Part shown: positions 29,737-42,200 of the stretch, piece by piece
Position numbering within the stretch: the first letter of the stretch is position 1
How the letters are laid out: each line of letters starts with the position of its first letter
Assembly (NCBI RefSeq): GCF_023856365.1
Contig: NC_064534.1
Coordinates: 12,234,536-12,298,535 of the forward strand
Direction: 5' to 3'
Origin: Brienomyrus brachyistius
Taxonomy: Eukaryota; Chordata; Actinopteri; Osteoglossiformes; Mormyridae
DNA: 64,000 nucleotides
Translations under genes and position numbers: made by a program
Notes under the pieces: generated by a model
What the model was told of the DNA's origin: nothing
Database searches by the model: none
The model's input: only the letters and a program-made list of their open reading frames with translations

Positions 29737-29894
29737 TCATTTGAAGCATCCTTCGATAATTTGGCGCCATCTATTGATGCTGCAGAGAAGTATATTTTTT
29801 ATACTTCTCAATGACTTTTATTATAGTGCACACAGCTAATCAAGCAGACCTACTAAAGGTAGTAGTATAATTACATCTTGGTTAATATTTTCTC

Positions 29895-30225
29895 TCGTTC
29901 TCCAGTGCAAGTTGTCATAAATGAATGCTACAATTATATAGCACTTTTCAAGACACCCAAAGTGCTTTACAGAACTAATGGGGATCCACTTCAACCACCA
30001 CCACTGCGTAGCCCCCACCTGTATGATGCAATGGCAGCCATTCTGCACCAGTACTCCCACCAGCCAGTAGGTAAGGTGGTGAAGGGGCAGGAGAGAATTC
30101 AGCAGTTAGATATAGGGGATGACTGGGAGGCCAGATTTGAAAGGGCCACAGTGGGCGATTTTAGCCAGGACATCAGGGTACCACCCCTCCTCTTTCAAAA
30201 GAGGCCCAGGGATCTTTTATGACCT
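29895..30225 (+). repeat. interspersed fish repeat
   Basis: Segments such as tatagcacttttcaagacac, aaagtgctttacaga and ggccaggacaccggggt-like gccaggacatcagggta match a repeat I recall as common in bony fish genomes. It has a short open frame but no recognised protein. Ends are approximate. Confidence 0.45.
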
Positions 30226-30319
30226 TGAAGAGTCAGGAATCACATTTGGTTAGAACTATATAATAACAATGATGATTTTTTTTATCTCACTTGGGGAAAT
30301 TCTCTGCTACATGCGACGT

Positions 30320-30560
30320 CTCCATTACCCATGTCATCCTTCCGTCCGGGTCGCCTGTCTGCCTGCATCGTCCTCCATGTCTGCCTTGCTGCCCGGTTGT
30401 GACTCAAATTTTATGACTTAGTGTGATTTGGCACTTAGCCATCTCTTCTATTTGACTCTATCTGCCGGCCCCTGGAGGTTGGACTCCCCCTTTGAGTCTG
30501 ATCCCTCCCAAGGTTTCTTCCTTCTTCCACACACATTAACTTGCAGTTGGGCAAAATCAT
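30320..30560 (+). repeat. retroelement-like fragment
   Basis: The stretch ggttggactccccctttgag then cccaaggtttcttccttctt is a recurrent fish repeat motif as I remember it. Ends uncertain; no coding content. Confidence 0.3.
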
Positions 30561-30912
30561 TAACACAAAGCCTATTTTATAATGAAGTGCTGATTATCAA
30601 CACTTACAGGATGGTATCCGAAATACAGTAGCAACACAGAACACTGTTAAGTATCATGTGTGTACACTAGAGACTGCGTGGCAGACAGGGAGATGAGGTA
30701 CGCTGCTGCGGCCTGGATGCCCAGCGTTCGCGATCCAGTATCATGCCGCATATCGCTTTCCCAGGAAGTATTCTGCCAAGGCTGGGCTCAAACTGGCAAC
30801 CATCCCATCACAGTCACACACTGCCCCCATATAGTCTTGTTATTGTAAACTACGGGAAAATAAGCAATGATAGACCTTTTCCAGAATTTTTTAATTCTTA
30901 AAATTTGATCAT

Positions 30913-32016
30913 ATACACCGATCAGTCATAACGGCTCTGTGCCACCAAAACAGCTCTGACTCATGGAGGCATGGCCTCCACAAGACCTCTGAAGGTGTCA
31001 TGACTCATGTGGTATCTGGCACCAAGATGTTAGCAGCAGATACTTTAATTCCTGACAGTTGTGAGGTGGGGCCTCCATGGATCTTGTTTGTCCAGCACAT
31101 CCCATTTTTTCCTGTTCCCCAAACCATTCCTGAAGAATTTTTGCATTATCCTACTTAAAGAGTCCACTGCCATCGGGGAGTACCATTGCCGTGAAGGGTT
31201 GCACTTGGTCTGCAACAATGTTTAGGTAGGTGGTACATGTCAAAGTAAAATCCACATGAATGCCAGGACCCAAGGATTCCCAGCAGAACATTGCCCAGAT
31301 CATCAAGCTGCCTCGGCTGGCTTTCCTCCTTTTCATGTTGTTTCCTAGTGCCATCACCTCTCCCAGGAAAGTTTACCCACAATCTCGGCCGTCTACATGT
31401 TATAACAGAAGATACGACTCTTCAGCCCAGGTCACCTTCTTCCATTGCTGTATGGTCCAGTTCCGATGCTCATGTGCCCATCGTAGGCACTTTTGATGGT
31501 GGACATGGGTCATGAATAGGCAGTGCCTGCAGGTACACAGCCTCATGTGCACAACGCTTTGATGCACTGTGTGTTTTGACCTTTCCATCATAACCACCAC
31601 TAATGTTTTCAGCAATTTGTGCTACAATAGCTCTTCTCTGGGGTTCGAACAGATGGGCTAGCTTTTGTTTCCCACGTGCTTCAACGAGCCTTAAATAATA
31701 ACCTCATCGCCAGTTCACCAGTTGGCCTTCCTTGGACCACTCTTGGTAGGTACTGACCGCTGCCTACAGGGAAGACCCTCCAAGACCTCTCGTTTTGGAG
31801 ATGCTCTGACTCAGTCATCTAGCCATCACAGTTTGGCCCTTATCAAAGTCACTCAAACCCTTATACTTGCCCAGACTTTAAACACATCACCTTTAAGAAC
31901 TGACTGTTCATTTGCCTAACATATAACGGCACCCTTGACAGGTTCTATTGTAATCAGATAATCAATGTTATGCACTCCACCTGACAGTGGTTTTAATGTT
32001 ACGGCTGATTGGTGTA
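30913..32016 (-). mobile_element. Tc1-like transposon, decayed, minus strand
   Basis: Termini tacaccgatcagtcataacg (left) and, reverse complemented, gtacaccaatcagccgtaac (right). The minus strand shows Tc1 transposase remnants in three frames: HQSVVHMRLCTC, RNWTIQQWKKVTWAEES, GPGIHVDF and TYLNIVADQV. Same family as 54707-56323. Broken by frameshifts. Confidence 0.8.
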
Positions 32017-32256
32017 CGCTTCCACCTACAGTGTGAGTGTATGCCAGTTCCTAGCATATAGGATTTTGAATGGTGGACATGAGTTTGCTGTATGACTCAT
32101 GTGACCTTGAGCTTCTTGGAACCTTTTTTGACTGGCCTGAGAACTAGCTTGCCACTCCCTCTGGTGTCCCCAGTGGATTAAATGAGAGTTTTTTTCTGAA
32201 ATACGGTCACCGAACTTCCACAGTTTGACCACCTTTCATCCAACTGTGCTCACAGC

Positions 32257-32700
32257 ATGAGAGATTCTCTGCATATACAGTACTGCCCTCCCACAGACTT
32301 CCACCAGAATGCACATGTCACTGGGCTTGCCCTCAAAGAGGACCAGATTATGCTGGTGGTGTGGAGCATCTGCTATGGGCTTAAGCCTTTGGTTTCATCT
32401 GAGGTTGAAGATGAGGGCCTTGCTTCAGTACTGCTTGAATCTCCTCAGTTGCTCTTAGTATTTGAAATGGTCCCTTCTTGGGGAGATTGGGGAGAGTAGC
32501 ACTGATTGGGGAGAGTAGCACTGTATGCCTCAGATTTGTGTCCATGTCTTTTCCAATTAGATGCCAATGAAGTGCTGGTAGGCTCAAAGCCAGACATGGC
32601 TGTTTTTCAGCTGCTCATTTCAGGCCAAACAACAGAAGGCCAACGACTATGCGAACACCTGTGTAAGACTGCACTCCTACAAGCACTGATGTGACAAGTG
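32257..32700 (+). pseudogene. possible decayed coding fragment, unidentified
   Basis: Two consecutive plus-strand open stretches (32257-32499 and 32506-32694) read Leu-rich sequence such as GLASVLLESPQLLLVFEMV and MAVFQLLISGQTTEGQ, separated by stops. An 18-bp repeat, ttggggagagtagcactg, is duplicated near 32483-32522. No family recognised; chance open frames are equally possible. Confidence 0.2.
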
Positions 32701-33096
32701 TCTGTCCAATGTCAGGAACCCGTACAGCAACCCGAAATAGGAATAACTGTGCAGACCTTACACTTACTTGAAAAAAAAACATTTTTTAGCTTATTTCCTA
32801 AGTCACAGGGTGAATGGTGTCCTTCATCTTGCTGGGTAGATTGTGGACTACTCTGAATTCCCTAGTTAGTTATTAAATGATTAAATGATTTGGCTATGAC
32901 ATAATAGCAGGTTTGTATTTAGTTTACCCTTTTCATTCCTATGGGAAAATGGGAAGGTGAAATTTTAAGAGGGAAGAGGGATTTACACCATCTCTTGAAC
33001 CAGTAGGTGGCAGTAATCACATACTATTCTATATAAAGGTATGGTAAGGAGCTTGCATGGATTTCACTGTAATCAGTACATGCTCCTTACCTTCAT

Positions 33097-34118
33097 ACAC
33101 TGCATGGGCAAAAGCATTGGGACACATCTCTTCAAGTGGAAGCCTTTAGGAATAACCGAAACTCTGCCATGAAGTGGCAGGCACCATAAAGTAACAGAGA
33201 ATGGTCGCCGAGCACAGTGGCGCATAGTGTATAAAATTCGCCAATGCTCTGTTGATTCAGTAACTGCAGAGTTCCGAACTTCCTCTGGCATTAACTCCAG
33301 CACATAAACTGTGCCAGGAATTATATGGAATGGGCTTCCATTGCCGGGCAGCTGCATGCAAGCCTCACATCCCTAAACGCAGTGCCAAGCGTCGGATGGA
33401 GTGGTGAAAAGCACGCACCACTAAACTCTGGAGCAGTGGAAATGTGTTCTGTGGAGTGACAAATCAGGGTTCTCTGTCTAGCAGTCTTATGGATGGGTCT
33501 GGGTTTAGTGGATGCCAGGAGAACGTTCCCTGCCTGCCTACCTTGTAGCAACTGTAAAGAATGGTGTAGGAGGGATGATGGTATGGGGTTGTTTTTCAGG
33601 GGTTGGGCTCGGCCCCTTAGTTCCAGCGAAGGAAACACTTAATGCTTTAGCATACCAAGATGTTTTGGACAATTCTATGCTTCCAACTTTGTGGGAACAG
33701 TTTGGAGTAGGCCCTTTGCTGTTCCAGCATGACTGTGCCCCAGTGGACAAAGAAGTATTCATGAAGACATGGTTGGGTTAGGGTTAGGGTTAGGGTTAGT
33801 TTTGGAAGGAGTTGACTGGCTGCACTGGGCTCTGACCTCAACCCTATCAAACAGCTTTGGGGATGAACTAGAATGGAGATCATGAGTCAGGCCTTCATGT
33901 CCAATATCAGCGCCTGACCTCACAAATGCACTTCTGGATGAATGGACAAAAGTTCCCAAAGACAGACTCCATAATCTCTTGGAAAGCCTTCCCAGAAGAG
34001 TGGCAGCTGCAAAGGGGGACCAACTCCATGTTGATGCCTATGGATTTAGAATGGGGTGTCTTAAAAGTTCAAGCAGGTGTAATGGTCAGGTGTCCTAATA
34101 TTTTGTCCATATAATGTA
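33097..34118 (+). mobile_element. Tc1-like transposon, decayed, plus strand
   Basis: Left terminus gcatgggcaaaagcattgg then gacac; right terminus, reverse complemented, tacattatatggacaaaata then ttaggacac. The plus strand retains MMVWGCFSGVGLGPLVPAK, LPTLWEQFGVGPLLFQHD and the later gacctcaaccctatcaaaca (DLNPIKQ-like). A different Tc1 lineage from the copies at 30913 and 41471. Confidence 0.82.
33775..33798 (+). repeat. interstitial telomeric repeat (GGGTTA)4
   Basis: Four perfect gggtta units in tandem inside the transposase region of the surrounding Tc1 copy, replacing a few bases expected there. Vertebrate telomere hexamer. Confidence 0.9.
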
Positions 34119-34782
34119 GTTAAAAGACCTCAGAAATGAGAGAATGTGGTGTGTTACTAGTAAAGTGAATGTTGCGATTATGTCACAAAACCATAAAAAT
34201 TAAAAATCAACCCCCTTGCTCTCTCTTTACTAGACAAAACATCATGTTTTTTGTTTTATGTATGTATTACTGGGGAAACTGCACCCAAATGATCAATGAC
34301 AACGACACAGTGCATTTATTTGCATGACTGGGTATGAAGATTTGGATATTCTAATCTATTTTAAGTTAAATTTTAAGAGGGACTATTTATCTATTTCTGG
34401 GTCTGATATTTAAAGAAAGTTGGACCTACCAAGCACTTAGTTAGAACATACCGTGCACATTTTCATCCTGTCACATGGTGGCAGTATAGTAAATAATACA
34501 AATATAATAACATGTTGTGCATTTTGTGTGATTCCCTCAATCCTGTCAAACATACTGGCAGTTTCACTAAAAATGTCAATGTTCATAGGCTGGATAAGAA
34601 TATACAGATTTAGAAAATCATGTTTTAATTGTATATTGTAATATAAACAATTCAAATTTCTGTAAATTCACAGATTTTTCTCAAACTGCTTGTTTCAATT
34701 GAAATGTTGGGTTCAACATATTACTACATAAAATATTAATACCTTACTAATGAAAACTTAAGAATGTTTTGAGCCAATTAAC

Positions 34783-35000
34783 TTTGTTCTGAGGGTAGAA
34801 GGAAAAAAAAGGATTGGCTCAGAGAGATAACCAGGGAAGATAACATTGTGAAGGAGGTGGGTCCAAGCAACTAGAGAAGGCAGGACTAAGACATCTGATT
34901 AGCTCGTCCCACCTCATCAAAATGCTTGGACCCACCTCCTCTACATTCTGATTGGTTATCTCTCTGAGCCAATCATTTTTCCTTCTGCCTTTAGAACATT
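34783..35000. mobile_element. palindromic MITE with long inverted arms
   Basis: Left arm blocks (gttct, gaaggaaaaa, attggctcagagagataacc, ggaggtgggtccaagc) recur reverse complemented on the right (gcttggacccacctcc, ggttatctctctgagccaat, ttttccttc, agaac). The arms are about 90 bp each with a short centre, so the transcript would fold into a near-complete hairpin. Confidence 0.8.
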
Positions 35001-36185
35001 TTTGTGTAAGTAAAACTCCCATGAGCAGTCATGTGCCTACATATAGTACAAGAGAATAGCTTTCTTTTAAAATTAAACCATGGTTGATTTTTTTGTTTCA
35101 CAATGGCATTTGTAATTGCAAAATAATATAAAGTGAGATTAAGGATGAATGAAGGGTCAACTCCTGTTAAAAATACAAAAGTGAGTATTCTAAATTTAAA
35201 CTTGATGGGTTTTAACAGAAGTAAGAAAACATTGTGTTATCCTGTATGGTGATGCTTAGTGAATCAATGTTTATCTTTTCAGTGAAATGCATCCATTTCT
35301 CAGGTGCTGCTCTTATGGCTGAATGTATGGAGTTTATATTTCATAACTGAACTCCATTAAAAGAACAACGAAAATCAAAGTCTTCACACAATAAATTAAA
35401 GCAAATATTTATTTATTTTTGATTATTATAACAATATCCTACAAACTGCAGCACACATATGTTAAAACTGAAATTAAAGATTTACCAAAAGTATGAGTAA
35501 GAATGATTTTACTACTGCTAAAACACAGCATGGGGCATAGATCTAAAGTGACATTTTACAAATAATGTATTAAGCATTAAAACTTTACCGGTACATTATA
35601 TATATTGTGACTGTCTGGAAGGCTTCTGCAAAAATGTAGAAGAGTCCACGTTTCATTCCAAGAGTTGATGACGAGCAGCCACCTTGTCAATTTGTTCTGC
35701 CAAACTATTAAGCACATTTAATAGGCTTGCGGAAGCTCACAGGCCCCAGTCACAATATTTGTATCCTGTTCTTTGCTAATTTCCCATAAATGTTGATAAT
35801 GGAACCAGTAGCACAATCTATCATTTCTTGTTTTGTTGCCTTTTGTAAACACACCCTGCAATGTCGTGCACTGTCCACAAGAGAAGTCAAATGTGTTGGT
35901 TCTTTATTCCACTTAACGAATGCGATACACAAAAAGTTACACCACTACTCTGCCGTGTTCTATAAACATCACACAATAAATACTCTTTTACTTCAGAAAA
36001 TGCCTGTGGAGCCACTGTTTAACATCCTGCCTGAGGCGCGCAGTAAGAAGAATATAATGAAGTGTGTATTTATGCCCGTGCGAGTTCCATAAGGTCATGT
36101 GATTGCTGCTTTACTCTGTTCGAAGGCACTCAGGAGCCCTTCATCTCTGCCATTTCTCCTTGGCACATTCAGCCAAGCAGCGCTC
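35001..36185. other. mamdc2 3' flank and intergenic sequence
   Basis: Probable mamdc2 3' UTR on the minus strand, then spacer. On the minus strand AATAAA (plus tttatt) occurs at 35903-35908 and again near 35407. No other exon was recognised. Confidence 0.4.
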
Positions 36186-36247
36186 TCAGTACTCAGTCGC
36201 AATGAAGTTCTCAGAGAAGCCAGAAAATGACATGCTCTCCCCAGGAT
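36186..36247 (-). CDS. mamdc2: mamdc2 exon 14, C-terminal tail
   Basis: Short exon found by phase and by likeness to the human C-terminus (SSGYSEDLNEIEY). Acceptor tctatgaacag after a pyrimidine-rich tract, then DPGESMSFSGFSENFIATE and Tyr, TGA stop at 36186-36188. The split Asp codon joins exon 13 in frame. Confidence 0.85.
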
Positions 36248-39200
36248 CTGTTCATAGAGAGAGAAAGCTTTCTTATTTTGAATGTTTATTCTTAAATTAC
36301 GGAAACGTGAGGTGGCGCTGTTGCCTCATGCCTCCATTTATGGAGGTCTGAAGGTCACCTCTGTGTTTGTGCATGTCCCATGTTCCATGCTGCGTGGGTC
36401 TCCTCTGTGTTATTAGTTTCCTCTAAAGATACTGGCTGACGGGCGTCTATAAATTGCCCGTAGTGCATGGCTGTGTGTGTGTGTGGGTGTGTGTGTGTGT
36501 GTGGATTAGGATTATATTACATTGTAGGGATCAAATGTCCCCCACTATGTGATGAAGACTTGTTATTTTGATGTGGTGACAAAGATTTGTGAATGCAATC
36601 AAAAAATTAAAAATGCCAAAACTCTCATTTTTTGCTTGGTTACTTAGGGTTAGGGTTAGGGCTGGGTAGGGGTTAAGGTCATCCTGTTAGGGTTTGAGTT
36701 TTCCCCATAGAAATGTGTGTATGGCGGGGGAGGGGGGGGGGGACCAAAATGTCTATTATAAGCAGTTTGAAGATGGATTGACATATTATGTAAAAGCAGA
36801 TATTAATTTCACATCTTCAGTTCTCTCCTAAATAATCTATTAACTTTTTTTGAGCGAAACCCAGTTTAGTATATGAGACTGAATGTCATTAGTGCATAAT
36901 GATTTACTTTAATTTGGACTGTTATATTAAGTATACTAATCACATCACACTGAAAAATGTCCTCACGTTTACATTCTTTTGACTTCAAATTAAAACTAAA
37001 ATCACATATTGAACCAACCTGCAGAGTAAAACTCACCTGTAGATTCACAAGGCCCTTTCTTAAACAGGATGTCATCAATTGCAATATCACTTCTTATCGA
37101 TGGTCCTCTGATGGCTTCAAACACAATCTGCAAGAAGAAGGCGCATCCTAGACCTGGTCTTTATGGTTTAAAAATTGATGAATCTTGATGGAGTATGCAA
37201 GGACAGCAGTTAAAAGTACAAATAATGGTGCATTCCTCACTTTGTGTCTGCTGTTATACTCGTAATCCACCGAGGCCTTCATCCAGGATATGCTGTGCTC
37301 TCCTCTCCGTCTCCATAGCAACTTGACATGACCCGTGTCCTCACTCTGCAGGAGGACGTCGAGCTGGCCCGTGCCAGAGCCGTACATGTGATAGTAGAAG
37401 ATCAAACACTGCAGAGCCGCCGATCCCCGCAGCTCAGCCGTAAGCAGCCGTGCTGAATGTCCTGGCAGCATGTGCGAAGCCTCTATATACATGAAGTGAC
37501 CTTCGGAAGACACAGAGGTCAACGGCACATAATAAATAAGAGCCTCAAAATATACAGAAGCATCAATACAATTTATCTGCTCTAAACTAACCACGCTGTG
37601 ACTGGTCTCTTTATAAACCAAAAATGCAAAATGCGACATTCTGTGCTTTTGATTTTTTCTTTCTTCCTATGAACATTCCTTGACATTGGTAGGTGCTGTT
37701 GCTCTTCAACTCTCTGAACCCCAAACAACCATGAACTAACAAGAGTAACTGTGCTAACAGCTAAAAACAACATCTGAATGATGGCAACAGCTACAAGGAT
37801 TCATGAGGCAAATGTTAAGGTCATCGGCCAGACCCAGACCGGCTTAGCCCATATATAAAAGCTGCTGGAGAACAAGATCAAAAATAATTGAAAGGGTTTA
37901 AGTCTTTTAAAATGATGATGCAAAAGCAAATTAAACCCCAGGACATCTGACTTTTACTGAGGAGGATGAGAACATGGGTGTTTATTTTCACTGGTCACTT
38001 GCTAAGATGGCTAACATCAAGTCCATTATTTATCTTTCCTTCATAATTGTTTAAAAAATGGAGTGCAAACCAAATTGGCCAATAATTCGGGGAAGAACTT
38101 CAAAGCAAATGCCATTTTAACCTCTAAAGACATATTGCATGGAATTGCTCAATGTTCAGCTAGATAAAATTGTTGGTTAAACTTTTCACTTCAGTTTCAG
38201 GTGGGAGACCGTGAAGTGGCTCTTGACTCACCAGTCCCCGTGGTGTGGTCGCCCTTTGGCCCAGTGAACAAGGTGGGTGTGTGTCCTCGCATCCTCACCC
38301 AGTCTGTCACGTCACTGTGCCTGTCCTGAGTATATCCACAGTCATCCACTTCAAAGCTGCACTGTCCAGGAAGGGACTGTTCCAGCCCTGTAAATGAACG
38401 CTTATGATCAGTAGAGTGCCAAGGCAGTTGATATGTGTTTTCAATAACTGTTAGTGCCGTAACGTTCAGATTCCATTTTTCACAGGGTAGAATGGGCAAA
38501 AGTTCAAACTGACTTCATCTGACACTCAGTTGGTCTGCACCTGTGTGTAACTTGGCAAAATTAAGTCAGGTTTTCTTAATGGCGGCATAAACGCACTTTA
38601 TCCACCTGGTTCAGCTTACGATTTTTTTAAAAAAGACTATAACAAAGAAACTTAAAAGAGTTTAAAATAGATTTAGTTTTTCCAGTTAAGCTGCTAAAGC
38701 TGAATATCTCATTAGTAGATATATAACTAAAGGTGCTCCAGGAGTTACGTACTGCTGTCTCTGTCATGTTCCAAACATGTGGCATATTTATTTATGGATG
38801 TTCAGCTGCTTTTTTAACTGAACATATGGCACAAATAGAGAAGATAGTAATACTTTACTTAAAGCACTCATGTATAATGCAGTATACAGTAGATACCTTC
38901 ATAATGCATTATAATGGTCAGTATAGACCATTATAATTCATTATGAAGGTATTTACAGTGCATTACAGATGAGAGCTTCATAGGACATTCAAAATGCATA
39001 CAAAATATGGATATGTGTTATGCTTTCTATAAATAGTTATATCCGTGTTTATAATACTGTATAAATGCATTATAATGCATTATGAAGGTATATATAATGC
39101 ATTGTACATGAGTGCTTAAAGTAAAGTGTTACCAAGAAGATTAATAAAAATGTAATTTGGAATAAGAACCGTAGTATGTAAAATGGACTGTATGGAAATT

Positions 39201-42200
39201 AGTGTCAGTTACAATTTTCTAGTCCTCTTTGATCTCAGGATCCTACCAGCGATGACACGGCAGTCTCCTAGGTCCACAGTGATGTCATCAAGGGCCACAA
39301 GTCCACAGTCCCAGAAATTCTTACATATACTGACAAACACCACCTACAGAGTAGAGCAGTGTATTAGTCTAATTATCTTCACACACAGATCACCTGACTG
39401 TCATAGTTTAGTGACTGAAAGTAAGAATTCTTTCACATAAAATCAAATCCATCTTCTAAATGTTTATCCTGCTTTGGGGGATAAAAACATACAAATATTA
39501 GAAAATTCCCGAGATAAAACGTCTGTCTGTCAAAAACTTTTATTAACAAAATATTTTGTTCATTGCAAAGCTTCAGGAAGATATGGGGCCTGTTTGTCAA
39601 TGAAACGTAATGTTTCTGCTCAAAATAGATCTGAATCATTTGAAAACAGAGTATGGAAGAGTTATAAAGAAAGATTTTTTTCAGGTAGAATATGGGAGTG
39701 CTGAAATGAAAATGCGGAAAATAAGAGAGAAATAGCCAACAAACACATATGGAAAAAATGTTGCAGTGTAATAGGAAATAATTCTCTCCTATTGCAGCCA
39801 TTTCTCTAGCTTTTCTTAATTCTGAGAAATGGGACCTTAGCAACACATTGTTAACAATGAATGAATTCTCCACTGCAGAGCGCTGGGTAATTCTGCACAC
39901 ACTTCTACATACTGCACATTCACAGTGTTCAGAAAAGGAGCACAATGAGCAGTTTGTCATTAGGAGTGCATGCAGATTTGTTACAGAAAATACCTGAATC
40001 AGCCACAGTAACTGCAGTATTTTTTGTGGCCCCCTTATTTTGACTGTCCAGAACTTTAAACCTTCCCCTTGTATAATTTCTAAGCTTATTGTGAATAATT
40101 ATGAAATCAATAGCCAGTTTATTAGGTACACACACCTACCTTTCATATATTTCAGGAGGAAAAAATGGATACTAGTGTGGCGTACCTAATAATGTGGCCA
40201 CTGATAGGATATGTGGCCACTGATAGGATGGGGCCCCAACCCATTGCAGTGTGAAATAACATCTGCGAAACTATACCCTAGACATCTTAGGGGTTTACAA
40301 AAACAATTCGTGTTAAAGAAATGTTCCATTGAATGCTTACCTTGGTGGGCATAGGCTTGTGGATGGTGATGTCCATCATCATCCAGATACCCCGAGAACC
40401 TTCGGACACTGTCCAAACTTTCTCCTGGGCTACATTGTTCTCGTCGTATATGTAGAGCGAGAGGGCATTTTCCATTTTCATGAAGCCGTGTATTGCATAG
40501 TAGAACCTTAGGCAGTACTTCAGGTTCCCTGGCAGGAAGGGCCCGTGGAGGCGGCCCACGTAGCCGGGCTGGGAGGTAAAGCGCGTGTTGGCCAACAGGA
40601 AGAAACCTGTGTATTGAAAGAGCTTCAGAAAGTCTGTTCTATTTACATGGGCCTTAGTTTCCCATGATTACTCTATATATTCCTTATGTTTTGTTTCTCA
40701 TTTTATTTGCTTATATATGCTGCCCTGCTTCTGTGCATTGACTGGTACGTTGTCACAATATAAATGTAAGTAAGAGGTTTTACTCTGTTTTGGAGACTTT
40801 AAAATAATCAATGCTGGAAAAGTATGTCAACACTGAGCAGTAAGATAACAGTTGACAGAATAGCTTGAAGAAAAACAGGATTTAGTGGCAATGAATAGTA
40901 GCATTGTTCCTTATTACTAATGGTTAGGCATATTTTGGCATTCGATATGCGCATCACACCGTGTAAAAGCCCAACGTAACCAACCACTATGAACTGAAGT
41001 TGTGTTGTAGATTATTAGAAATCAGTCTCCCTTTGCCTGTTTGCTTGGGCTACATGATAAAGCACAATAGCAATAGAAAAACAACCTACTATTTCTGGTT
41101 ATGTGAGTTCACTCACCTGAACCTGTAGTATGATCTCCAATCCTGTAGGCATTGGGTTTCACTGATACTCTGTTCCAGACTGATCCCTGGGCAGGTTCTT
41201 GGTAGTACTGACAGAGTCCTTCTTCAAAGTCACAGCTTGCAATGGAAGGATCAAAGGCTGGCTCTGTAACAGACAACAGTATAACCCTGGTGTTAAAACT
41301 GACATCTGTTTACACTTAAATGACTTTGCTAGCTAGCAGCTTGATTAATGACCACTTAACCGTGACGTCAACCCCATCCTAGTCAATAATAATATTTTCC
41401 CAGTTAAAGATTGCTGCCTTGATGCTCTTAAAGATCATCAAACTCTTTGAAATATTGAAAAAAAAACCTCCATATGGGTTGGAAAATGAAACTAAAATAC
41501 CTGGTTTTAGACCTCATTCATTTATTAGCAAGACTGGCAATAGTGGTTTGACGAACATGAAAGTGAAGTTGCACATCTCCCATGGCCTGTCCAGTCACCA
41601 AATCTGAATATTATCGAGCCACTTTGGGGTGTTTTGGGGCAGCAAGTCAGGTAATGTTTTCATCCACCAGCATCACACAGAAATGGCTCAAACTCTCTCT
41701 GGACATTGTGCAGAACTTGTATCTGTCAATCCCAAGGTGAACTGATGTTATATTGCCTGCAAAAGGAGGCCCCACATCATACTGTGTGTATAGCTGTATT
41801 ATCACCCAGATATATGGCACCACTTTCAGGGTACAATGTTTGAAACACTGGGTGAACATGGTCCTCCAGAACGGTTCCATGGTCCTTGGCAGTGATATGT
41901 GGCCATCTAGAACAAGTACTAGGTCTAGGGAATGCCATGATATTGCAGCCTAATCCACTGATCCACCCCCATGCTGCACTTTGGGTATGCAACAGTCTGG
42001 GTGGTAAGCATCTTTGGGATTCCTCCACACTGTAAATCTCCCAAGAGTGGGGAAGGCAGTGAAGGCGGACTCATCAGAGAACGATACATGTTTCACATTA
42101 TCCACACCCCAAGACTGCACTCCTGGCACCACTGAAAATGGCCAGGTGGATAAAGTATGTGTGCTTATGTCACCATTAAGAAAACCAAACATAATTTTGC

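Noticed and set aside
36781..36840. Alternative mamdc2 last exon after ttatttag (minus strand)
   Set aside because: In the required phase it hits a stop after three residues and lacks the conserved tail pattern.
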